Assembly: GCF_014530035.1 (NCBI RefSeq)
Contig: NZ_JACVMX010000004.1
Coordinates: 124,001-188,000, forward strand
From: Leucobacter sp. cx-328
GTDB taxonomy: Bacteria; Actinomycetota; Actinomycetes; Actinomycetales; Microbacteriaceae
DNA: 64,000 bases
Direction: 5' to 3'
Shown here: positions 1 through 7,692 of the stretch, piece by piece
How the letters are laid out: the number at the start of each line of letters is the position of its first letter
Position numbering within the stretch: position 1 is the first letter of the stretch
Position numbers and translations under genes: made by a program
The notes under the pieces: model-generated
Seen by the model: the letters and a program-made list of their open reading frames with translations, nothing else
What the model was told of the DNA's origin: nothing
Database searches by the model: none

Positions 1-171
1 GCGCTCCTGCGCGCTATCGAGGACCGCGACGTGCGTGATGCGGCTCACACGATGGCGCTGCACGCAGACCGCGACCTCGGATTGCACACCGACATGCTGA
101 ATCTCTCCCCCAACACGGAGCGTGCCGAAAGCCTGATCGAGGCCGGCTACGATCCGCAGTCGGTCGAGTAA
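1..171 (+). CDS. C-terminal end of a GntR-family (FCD-like) transcriptional regulator, partial
   Basis: Only the last 56 codons are inside the window, so the DNA-binding part is not seen. The visible helix begins with a stretch of the form ALLRAIEDRDVRDAAHTM followed by H and D residues. That pattern resembles the last helices of FCD ligand-binding domains, where a His helps bind a metal or carboxylate ligand. A perfect hairpin lies 30 bases after the stop, so the gene ends its transcript here. It could be another all-helical protein, because the evidence is one short segment. The family name is a pattern-based guess. Confidence 0.42.
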   Translation, partial: ALLRAIEDRDVRDAAHTMALHADRDLGLHTDMLNLSPNTERAESLIEAGYDPQSVE

Positions 172-200
172 GGCGCGAACGAGTCGATCATGACGATTTT

Positions 201-232
201 GTGGGGCGATGCGCGAAAGCGCATCGCCCCAC
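201..232. terminator. Perfect 14-bp stem with GAAA tetraloop
   Basis: Arms 201-214 and 219-232 are exactly complementary and enclose a GAAA loop, a stable GNRA tetraloop. The stem is GC-rich and lies just after the upstream regulator gene. It is followed by GTCGTTT, so the T-tract is weak. It probably ends transcription before the YhgE operon. Confidence 0.75.
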
Positions 233-274
233 AGTCGTTTGCCCGGCTTGATTCAGTCCGGGTTTTGCAGCAAG

Positions 275-303
275 TTTGCACTAAGTTGCACATTAATGTG
301 CAC
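275..303. promoter_or_regulatory. Operator-like palindrome upstream of the YhgE operon
   Basis: A perfect 16-bp palindrome, TGCACATTAATGTGCA, lies at 287-302. Related TTGCAC-type boxes at 275-281, 285-291 and 297-303 form a cluster. It sits 21 bases before the first yhgE start, where a repressor would block transcription. The operon ends with a TetR gene, so self-repression through this site is the natural inference. Confidence 0.6.
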
Positions 304-323
304 TTTAGGGGTAAGCTGTTCAC

Positions 324-2888
324 GTGAAACAGAGCTGGAGCGTCTTTACACGCGATGTTAAGCGAATCCTGCGCACAAGAAAAGCGTGGGTCATCGTCGT
401 CGGTGTACTCGTCACGCCTGCCCTCTATGCGTGGTTCAATATCAATGCATTCTGGGACCCGTACGAGAACACCTCGAACATTACCGTTGCCGTTGCAAAC
501 CTCGACCAGGGCGCAGAAAATGACCTCACCGGCAAGGTGAACATTGGCGACGAGCTGGTCAAAGAACTCAAGGCCAACAACCAACTCGGCTGGGAGTTCA
601 TGAGCGAGGCAGCCGCGCACGAAGCCGTCGAAAGCGGCAAGGCCTACGCAGCAATTGTCGTCCCGGCAGAATTCAGTTCAGATCTCTTGAGCCTCACGTC
701 AGGCGACTTTACCCAGCCCGCACTCGAGTACTACGTCAACGAGAAAAACGGCATGATCGGGCCAAAGATCACCGACGTTGGCGCGTCCACGCTTGACGCT
801 CAGATCACCAACTCCTTCAAGGAGCAGGTCGCAGACGCCGCAACGAAGGCGATCAAAGACACCGGCGACTCGATCGAACTGAAGCTGTTCAACGCGCAAG
901 ACAAGACCGTCAATGCCTTTGACCAGACCACCAAGACGCTCGAGAACGCTCGGACGAGCCTCACGAACATGCAGTCTGGGATTGAAGACTCACGCGGCAC
1001 GATTGCGACCGCGCGCACGACCCTCACCGACGTGCGCAGCACGCTCGACGACGTGAAGAGCTCGATGACCGCTGCGCAGTCTGCACTCGTGGAAACGCAG
1101 CGCGAACTCGTGGCGTTCACAGACGCGGCATCAAATGCGTATCTCACCGGGGCAACAAAGCTCGCAGATTCAGCTGCCTCTGCCAAGACTTCGATTACGC
1201 ATCTCACTCAGGAACTCGATCAGGCAGGCGTTCGGCTTGATGCATCGATCACCGAGATGCAGAAGTCGATCGATGCGAACAACGAATCGATCGCAGATCT
1301 CAAGGCCCTGCTCGCAGACACGTCGCTTCCGCCCGAGACCACAGCCGCACTCACCTCTGCGCTTGAGCAGCTCGAGCAGCAGAACACAGCCAACCAGGGT
1401 GTACTCGATTCACTCAGCGAGCTGAGTGATAGCACCGCAGGCGCAGCGGCTTCGGTCACTGATGCGGTCACCGCGCTCTCCACCGCGATGGAGAACACCA
1501 AAAACGCCGCCGGTGACATGCGGAAGATTCTCACGCAGACCGTTCCCGGAGTGAACTCAGCCGTTTCGCAGCTGTCAGCGAGCGCTTCGGCATTTACCGC
1601 AGCGATCTCTGCGCAGCAAGAAGTCCTGACGCAGGCCGATGGCTTGCTCGCAGGCATCGATACGCAGTTGGTAGCTACCGGATCCGCGCTCACCAGCTTC
1701 GATGAGGACCTCAAGGGCCTGATCACCGGCGTGAAGACCGCCCGAGCAGACGTGCTCGCGATGTCTGCAGCGTCGGAGTGGGGTCTCCTCACCACGATCA
1801 CCACGCTTGATCCCGACCAGATCGCGAGCTTCGTCTCTTCGCCGGTGACGGTGAATGAGATCCAGGTGTTCCCTATCAAGACCTACGGTTCGGCCATGGC
1901 GGCGCTCTTCACCAACCTTTCCCTGTGGATCGGCGCCTTCGTACTCATGGTGATCTTCAAGGTTGAGGTCGATACCGAAGGCCTGCGCCGCATCACCGTT
2001 CGCCAGGCGTACATGGGACGCTTCTTCCTATTCGCCGTACTCGGAATGCTGCAGGCGCTCATTGTGAGCGTCGGCAACCTCGTCATCGGGGTACAAACGA
2101 CGAGCGCAATCGCCTACGTCGGCACGAGCATGCTCATCTCTGTCGTGTACATGAGCATCATCTACGCGCTTTCGTCTGCGTTTGGCCACGTCGGCCGCGG
2201 CCTCTGTGTGTTGTTGATCATCATGCAGATCCCTGGCGCTTCTGGCCTCTACCCGATTGAGCTCATGCCCGGATTCTTCCGCACGCTGTACCCGCTGCTG
2301 CCGTTCTCCTACGGCATCGACGCACTGCGCGAAACGATCGGCGGCTTCTACGGCGCGCACTACTGGAAGTTCATGGGTGTGCTTGCGCTCATGTCGGCGA
2401 TCGCTTTCATCATCGGCATCACGCTGCGCACGCGCTTCGGTAACTTCAACCGACTGTTCAACCGTCAGATCGCTGAAACCGATCTGATGATTGGCGAGAA
2501 GGTTGCGGTGGTCGGCCCCGGCTACCGCCTGATTGATGTCATTCACGCACTGAAGAACCGTGACGAGTACCGCGAGGACCTCGCGGTACGCGAGCGCGCG
2601 TTCACCCACCACTACCCCAAGCTGTTGAAGAGCACGCTCATTATCGGCGCGGTCGGCATGGTCGTACTCGGAATCGTCGCGTGGGCGTTGCCCGGCGGCA
2701 AGGCCCTCATGCTCGGCCTCTGGGTGGCGTGGTCACTGCTCGTGATCGTCTCACTCATCGTGCTCGAGTACATCAAGCAGAGCTTTATTCACGCGGCCAC
2801 GGTCGCAAACATGCCGGAGGAAGAACTCCGCGAAGCAGTCGTGGCGAGTGCCATCACTGAGCAGGGCGAGGAGGAGTCGCGCGCATGA
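324..2888 (+). CDS. yhgE: YhgE/Pip-family membrane protein (first paralog)
   Basis: This 854-residue protein belongs to the YhgE/Pip family, whose members resemble phage-infection protein and the EsaA component of Gram-positive secretion systems. One membrane segment lies near residues 22-40, followed by the family hallmark WFNINAFWDPYENT. A long extracytoplasmic helical part rich in S, T and A (about 200-500) follows, then about five membrane segments (about 530-710) of the ABC-2 permease type. Unlike its neighbour it carries about 140 extra C-terminal residues with two more membrane segments (about 770-825). The GTG start has AGGGG about 12 bases upstream. The gene overlaps the next by ATGA. 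Family placement is firm; the transported substrate or partner is unknown. Confidence 0.88.
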   Translation: MKQSWSVFTRDVKRILRTRKAWVIVVGVLVTPALYAWFNINAFWDPYENTSNITVAVANLDQGAENDLTGKVNIGDELVKELKANNQLGWEFMSEAAAHEAVESGKAYAAIVVPAEFSSDLLSLTSGDFTQPALEYYVNEKNGMIGPKITDVGASTLDAQITNSFKEQVADAATKAIKDTGDSIELKLFNAQDKTVNAFDQTTKTLENARTSLTNMQSGIEDSRGTIATARTTLTDVRSTLDDVKSSMTAAQSALVETQRELVAFTDAASNAYLTGATKLADSAASAKTSITHLTQELDQAGVRLDASITEMQKSIDANNESIADLKALLADTSLPPETTAALTSALEQLEQQNTANQGVLDSLSELSDSTAGAAASVTDAVTALSTAMENTKNAAGDMRKILTQTVPGVNSAVSQLSASASAFTAAISAQQEVLTQADGLLAGIDTQLVATGSALTSFDEDLKGLITGVKTARADVLAMSAASEWGLLTTITTLDPDQIASFVSSPVTVNEIQVFPIKTYGSAMAALFTNLSLWIGAFVLMVIFKVEVDTEGLRRITVRQAYMGRFFLFAVLGMLQALIVSVGNLVIGVQTTSAIAYVGTSMLISVVYMSIIYALSSAFGHVGRGLCVLLIIMQIPGASGLYPIELMPGFFRTLYPLLPFSYGIDALRETIGGFYGAHYWKFMGVLALMSAIAFIIGITLRTRFGNFNRLFNRQIAETDLMIGEKVAVVGPGYRLIDVIHALKNRDEYREDLAVRERAFTHHYPKLLKSTLIIGAVGMVVLGIVAWALPGGKALMLGLWVAWSLLVIVSLIVLEYIKQSFIHAATVANMPEEELREAVVASAITEQGEEESRA

Positions 2889-5062
2889 GAAATATCTTGG
2901 ATCTGATCCGCCGCGATCTGCGTCACGCCACTCGTAACGTCATGGCAGGCATCGTGTTGTTCGGCCTCGTCGTCATTCCATCGCTCTTTACCTGGTTCAA
3001 CGTGATCGCCAGCTGGGACCCGTTCGAGAACGCGAGCAGCCTCAAAGTCGCCGTCGCAAGCACGGATGCCGGATATCAGAGCGACCTCATGCCGATCCGC
3101 ATCAACGTCGGCGAACAGGTGCTCTCCCAGCTGCGCGCAAACGATGCACTCAACTGGGTCATCACCGATGAGGAAGACGCAATCGACGGCACCCGCTCGG
3201 GTGAGTACTACGCGGCTGTTGTGCTGCCCGCATCGTTCAGCACCGACATGATGACGTTCTACACCAACGGCTCTGAGCGCACGAGCCTCGACTTCTACAC
3301 GAACGAGAAGAAAAACGCGCTCGCGCCGAAGCTCACCGAGCAGGGTGCCGAGGGCATCTCTGCGCAGATCAGCGAGACCTTCACCGAAACGCTCGGTGAT
3401 GTTGCGGTCGGCATGATCTCCTCGCTCAGTGACTACCTCACCGATGACAACACGCAGGCCATGCTCACTCGCGTAGAATCCCGCGTTGGCAACATCTCTT
3501 TGCAACTACGTTCGAGCGCCCGTACAACCGAAATGCTCACTTCGCTCGTCGACGCGAGCATTCCCCTCGTTGACAGTGCCGAATCGCTCGTAAGCGCTGC
3601 GGGTGGCGCATTTGGCGATACCAAGAACGCGCTCGGCGGTGGTGCTGCAGCAGTTGAGGATCTGAAGAGCACGCTGCAGGGCGCATCAAGCGCGCTCTCG
3701 AGTGCACTCACCGCTTCTACCGAAGGCTACGACGCGGTCGCGGCGAAGATCGACGCGCTCTACGCGAGCGGTAACGATCTCGGCAACGCGCAGGCCAACG
3801 AACTCAACGCGCTCGCTACCGTCGTGCAGACCCAGATTGATGCGACTCAAGCGCTCCGCGACAAGCTCGCGACAGACACCGCAAACCTGCCCCAGCAAGA
3901 CGAAGCAACCAAGCTCCTGGCCCGGCTCGACGACGTCATCGCACGTCAGACGGTCGTGCGCGATCGCCTCACCGACGCTGCGCAGGCCATTCGCGACGGC
4001 AATGCGAAAGCCCAAGCATCACACGACCAGAACATCGCGGCAATCAACGATGCAAAGGCAGCACTAGAGGCTGCTCGCACCTCATACGAAACCGGCCTGA
4101 AGCCACAGCTCGACAAGCTCGGCGCTGCCGTCGACGCGGTGAGTGGTGATGTGGGGGCGATCCGCCAAGACCTCGCTTCAGCATCTGCCGGGCTCTCTGG
4201 CGCGGGTGACTCGGTACGCGACGTGCTCGACCGCTCGCGCGATGCGACCTCGAAGCTCTCAAAGTCGCTCACCGATGCCGCCGACAAGTTCGACAAGATC
4301 CAGCAGACCATCAAGGATGCGACCAAGACCGGTGATCTTTCGAAGCTCTCAGAGGTGATTGGCTCTGACCCGGGTACGCTCGCTACCTCACTCGCGAACC
4401 CGGTGCGCGTGGATCGCACAGCGGTATTCCCTGTCGCAGGCTTCGGCGTTGGCGTCGCTCCGCTGTACATGGTGCTTGCGCTGTGGGTGGGTGCCTTGCT
4501 GATGACGGTCACCATTCGCACCGACGTGACCAACGAGACGCTCCCCGACCGTGACGAACTCAGCCCCACCGAAAAGTACCTCGGTCGCTACGGTATCTTC
4601 GCCCTCATTGGGCTGGCACAAAGCACCCTGCTGTCCCTCGGACTCATTCTGTTCGTCCAGATCGAGCCGGCACATCCGTTCCTGTTCGTGCTCGCGTCAT
4701 GGGTAATCTCGCTGGTCTTCACGCTCATCGTGTACACCGCAGTGGTCGCCTTCGGCAATGCGGGCAAGGCACTTTCCGTGCTCTTGCTTGTGCTCCAGGT
4801 GTCAGGTGCAGGCGGCGCCTACCCGCTGCAGCTGCTACCCGAGTGGTTCCAGAACATCAGCCCGTTCCTGCCTGCAACGTACGCGGTGGAGGCGCTCAGG
4901 GCTGCAGTCGCCGGCGTTTACAATGGAGACTTCTGGATCGCGCTTGGCATGCTCCTGCTGTTCATGCTTCCCGCGCTGCTGCTCGGCCTCGTCCTGCGTC
5001 GCCCGCTCATGTCATTCAACCGTGGCCTCATCGAGGCCGTTGAATCAACGAAACTCATGTAA
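2885..5062 (+). CDS. yhgE: YhgE/Pip-family membrane protein (second paralog)
   Basis: This 725-residue paralog of the preceding protein has the same plan: an N-terminal membrane segment, the WFNVIASWDPFENA hallmark, a long helical extracytoplasmic region (about 180-490) and an ABC-2-like membrane domain near the C-terminus. The start codon overlaps the upstream stop (ATGA), so the two are translationally coupled and probably made in equal amounts, consistent with a heteromeric complex. It lacks the C-terminal extension of the first copy. The TetR gene follows after a 12-base gap. YhgE proteins have been linked to phage adsorption and to export, but the role here cannot be read from sequence. 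Confidence 0.88.
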   Translation: MRNILDLIRRDLRHATRNVMAGIVLFGLVVIPSLFTWFNVIASWDPFENASSLKVAVASTDAGYQSDLMPIRINVGEQVLSQLRANDALNWVITDEEDAIDGTRSGEYYAAVVLPASFSTDMMTFYTNGSERTSLDFYTNEKKNALAPKLTEQGAEGISAQISETFTETLGDVAVGMISSLSDYLTDDNTQAMLTRVESRVGNISLQLRSSARTTEMLTSLVDASIPLVDSAESLVSAAGGAFGDTKNALGGGAAAVEDLKSTLQGASSALSSALTASTEGYDAVAAKIDALYASGNDLGNAQANELNALATVVQTQIDATQALRDKLATDTANLPQQDEATKLLARLDDVIARQTVVRDRLTDAAQAIRDGNAKAQASHDQNIAAINDAKAALEAARTSYETGLKPQLDKLGAAVDAVSGDVGAIRQDLASASAGLSGAGDSVRDVLDRSRDATSKLSKSLTDAADKFDKIQQTIKDATKTGDLSKLSEVIGSDPGTLATSLANPVRVDRTAVFPVAGFGVGVAPLYMVLALWVGALLMTVTIRTDVTNETLPDRDELSPTEKYLGRYGIFALIGLAQSTLLSLGLILFVQIEPAHPFLFVLASWVISLVFTLIVYTAVVAFGNAGKALSVLLLVLQVSGAGGAYPLQLLPEWFQNISPFLPATYAVEALRAAVAGVYNGDFWIALGMLLLFMLPALLLGLVLRRPLMSFNRGLIEAVESTKLM

Positions 5063-5074
5063 GGGGTGACACCG

Positions 5075-5728
5075 ATGCCCGCATCAACTGCCGTGCGCAA
5101 CGTCGTTCGCCGCGGACCCCGCAGCGACGCCACCGCCAACCGTGAAGCGCTCATTCAGGCCGCCCAGTCAGTCTTGGCGCAGCAGCCCAATGCCTCACTC
5201 GTCACGATTGCGCAGGCCGCTGGCCTCTCACGGCGCGCACTGTACGGGCACTTCCCCGACAGAGAAGCCCTCATCAAGGCAGTCGTTGAGCATGGTGCAC
5301 GGAAGTTCAACGACATCGCCGATTCGACGGAGCATGCCGATCCGCGCGTTGCGCTGGCACTCTTGGCGGGGCGGCTGTGGCGCGAAGCTTCGGCCGTGCG
5401 CGCGTCTGCGAATATTGCTTTGGACGATGCGCACGTTGCCGACACCGCGCGGGCGCTGGCCCCGCTGCGCCAGCGGTTGCGGGTGTTGACCGAGGCTGGT
5501 GTTGCTGACGGGTCGTTCCGTCGGGACCTGTCGCCCGCCGTACTCGCCTACCTTGTGGAGGAGGCAGCTCGCACTACGTTGCGTGGGCGGTCTTCCTCTG
5601 GCGATTTGGCGTCAGGCGAGCTGGCTGCTGCCGCTGGCACCGTCGTGCGGGTGGTACTCAGCATCGTTGGGCTCGGGTGGGTCGAGCAGGTCGAGCTCAT
5701 CGAGGCGCATCCTGAGGTGCTTGGGTAA
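5075..5728 (+). CDS. TetR-family repressor of the YhgE operon
   Basis: This 217-residue protein has an N-terminal TetR helix-turn-helix: an alanine-rich first helix, then the TIAQAAGLSRRALYGHF signature around residues 45-62, and a variable helical ligand domain. ATG 5075 is preferred over the in-frame GTG at 5066, because AAGGGG at 5061-5066 is well spaced only for the ATG. It is the last gene of a three-gene transcript with the two yhgE genes. It presumably binds the palindrome at 287-302 and represses its own operon until a small molecule, perhaps an envelope-active compound, releases it. The ligand is unknown. Confidence 0.85.
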   Translation: MPASTAVRNVVRRGPRSDATANREALIQAAQSVLAQQPNASLVTIAQAAGLSRRALYGHFPDREALIKAVVEHGARKFNDIADSTEHADPRVALALLAGRLWREASAVRASANIALDDAHVADTARALAPLRQRLRVLTEAGVADGSFRRDLSPAVLAYLVEEAARTTLRGRSSSGDLASGELAAAAGTVVRVVLSIVGLGWVEQVELIEAHPEVLG

Positions 5729-5813
5729 CCCCTAGCCGCCGAACGAACGCGTCTTAGAGGCACAAACTCCATCAATTCGTTCACAGCCGTTGACGTCTAA
5801 CCTCAGCTGAGCG

Positions 5814-6071
5814 ATGCTCGTGCGCATGGGTTGTGATGCTTCTGCGCATAAGGTTCTGATTCCACATGGGGCACAGCTGCATGCTCTGAGCATTGTGCGG
5901 GAGTTCCCTTGGGCCTGTGCCCTCTCTGAGGCTGAACAACTGCAATGCGCGAGCGATCTACTCGCAGCAATACGGGCTGATACGCCGGGGCGGCTATTGA
6001 ACGAGATCTACTCTTGGCGCGGCACTGCTGAGGCCCTGGCTGCCGAGCTAAAGAATGAATCGTGTGGGTGA
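5814..6071 (+). CDS. Small hypothetical protein, possibly antitoxin-like
   Basis: An 85-codon reading frame lies between the TetR gene and a bidirectional terminator. Its middle and end (an LSEAE stretch, then L-x-E-I-x-x-W-R-x-T-A-E-x-L-A) resemble the C-terminal helix of small actinobacterial Phd/YefM-like or DUF6247-like proteins. No toxin gene is adjacent. The start is uncertain: ATG 5814 has no clear ribosome site, and ATG 5826 is an alternative. A strong hairpin after it supports a real transcript. The function is not known. Confidence 0.42.
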   Translation: MLVRMGCDASAHKVLIPHGAQLHALSIVREFPWACALSEAEQLQCASDLLAAIRADTPGRLLNEIYSWRGTAEALAAELKNESCG

Positions 6072-6144
6072 CATGAGGCGCGACATGTTCCAGAGGTATA
6101 GCTGGAATTGATTCCCACCCCGGGATGCGACGTGAGACAACAAG

Positions 6145-6180
6145 AAAGGGGGAGACAACCGATTGGCTGTCTCCCCCTTT
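6145..6180. terminator. Bidirectional terminator, 13-bp perfect stem
   Basis: Arms 6145-6157 (AAAGGGGGAGACA) and 6168-6180 are perfectly complementary with a 10-base loop. The ends give A- and T-rich flanks on both strands. It lies between two genes that converge on it, at 5814 (+) and 6201 (-). Confidence 0.85.
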
Positions 6181-6200
6181 CTGATCCAGGCAACTAGGCG

Positions 6201-7592
6201 CTAGCCGCGAATGAGCGCGAAGCCCTCGTGCTCACCTACGACCTGAATGCCGTATTCGTGTGCCTTCTTAGCCTTGCCCGAAAGCGTGTGTGGGTCAGCG
6301 GCGATGACGAGACCGGTTTTCTTGGTGACGCCCTTACCGACGACAAACCCGCGGATCGCGATCTCTGCTTCGAGGGTGGAACGCTCCATCGTCATTGTGC
6401 CGGTGAGCACGATGACTGTTCCGGGCGCGAGTGCACCGATCGCGTTTGCGGCCTGTGCCACGGCTGCCGCATCGGGCACTTGGAGATGCGTCACGAGCGG
6501 CTCAGGCGCCGACGCTTCTTCGGGGTGCACGCCCTCGAGTGCACGAGCGAGCGAGTCTTTGTCAATACAGAGCACGTTCGAGAGACTGATGATGTCAGCA
6601 CGCTCCTGCGCGGTGAGAACACCGTCTGCCCACGCAGCGCGCACGGCGGCATCAAAGTGCCCACGGTGGAGAGAGCCGAGAGTGACACCGTCAAGGCCCA
6701 GCTCCTTTGCGGTGCGAACTAAGTCGTCCACCTCACTCGCATCTAGGATGCCATCTTCGAGTGCAGTATCAAGCAACGCGGCGTATGACGCTGTGCCAGC
6801 TGCTGCAGGTACCGCGGCACCGATCGCTTGGAAGACGTCGCCGATGGAGCTTTCGGCTGCGGGGCGCGACGTAGCGACAGGCATGGTCACCGTTGGCCTC
6901 GCTTGCTCCGGCACAGCGATGTTCTGTTTCGGCATGATGATGCCGGCCTCGCTGCCGCGTAACTTAGTATGCAGGGTGACGGGCACGTACTCGGGCCAGA
7001 CCACGCGAGAGGCGTAGTCAAGTTGGCTACCCCAGAAGGCCGAACCCGAGGCGAGCTCATACAGGTGACGCAGCACGTATGCAGTAACCGCAGCATCACC
7101 GAACGCGCTATGGGCCGGGCGGGATTCAAAGCCGGACCTCGCGAGCACTTCACCGATCTCGAGCTCGAAGTATGCCGCAAGATCACTGAGCTTGAACGAG
7201 GGAAGTTGCCCCTTCACGAAAATCTGCTTCGCAATCTTCATCGTGTCAATCGCCACGATCTCGGGGACTTCGTATCCTTCACGCTCGAGCTCCGCTGAGA
7301 GGAATCGAAGATCGAAAGCGACGTTGTGTCCGACAACAAGACGCCCGTCGAGCGCAGCCATGAGGGCAGGTGCGACACGGTCGAAGGCCGGTGCATCACG
7401 GATATCCGCGGCGGTCACACCATGAATACTCGTCGGTCCCACGTCTCGACCGGGGTTCACGAGGGTCTCAAACGAACCCTCGATTCGGAAGTCAGCATCG
7501 AGGAGAAGAACTCCGACCTCGAGAATCCGATGGCCGAATTTTGGGGACAGACCTGTCGTCTCAAAATCGAGAACAGCAAAACCGCGATTCAT
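6201..7592 (-). CDS. DEDDh exonuclease (DNA polymerase III epsilon-like) with C-terminal BRCT domain
   Basis: The 463-residue protein starts with a DnaQ-type 3'-5' exonuclease domain (about 1-170). It carries motif I DFETTG at residues 9-14, motif II GHNVAFD near 88, and motif III H-S-A-F-G-D near 163, which make it a two-metal DEDDh nuclease. A middle region (about 265-350), acidic and helical, resembles TerB-like modules. The last 80 residues have the BRCT pattern (VIVLTGTM then an R-G dyad and V-x-K-K-T). Actinobacteria carry such exonuclease-BRCT proteins apart from the replicative epsilon subunit, probably for DNA repair. It is transcribed alone, converging on the hairpin at 6145-6180. 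The nuclease assignment is strong and the precise role is inferred. Confidence 0.88.
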   Translation of the reverse strand: MNRGFAVLDFETTGLSPKFGHRILEVGVLLLDADFRIEGSFETLVNPGRDVGPTSIHGVTAADIRDAPAFDRVAPALMAALDGRLVVGHNVAFDLRFLSAELEREGYEVPEIVAIDTMKIAKQIFVKGQLPSFKLSDLAAYFELEIGEVLARSGFESRPAHSAFGDAAVTAYVLRHLYELASGSAFWGSQLDYASRVVWPEYVPVTLHTKLRGSEAGIIMPKQNIAVPEQARPTVTMPVATSRPAAESSIGDVFQAIGAAVPAAAGTASYAALLDTALEDGILDASEVDDLVRTAKELGLDGVTLGSLHRGHFDAAVRAAWADGVLTAQERADIISLSNVLCIDKDSLARALEGVHPEEASAPEPLVTHLQVPDAAAVAQAANAIGALAPGTVIVLTGTMTMERSTLEAEIAIRGFVVGKGVTKKTGLVIAADPHTLSGKAKKAHEYGIQVVGEHEGFALIRG

Positions 7593-7692
7593 TTCACCCT
7601 TTGTGTAAGGAAACTAATCGTTGATGCGAACACACCACGTGATTGCCATTTTCTAAGAGTTTGCCTTTGCTTACCTTTCGGCGCGCTGGTCT

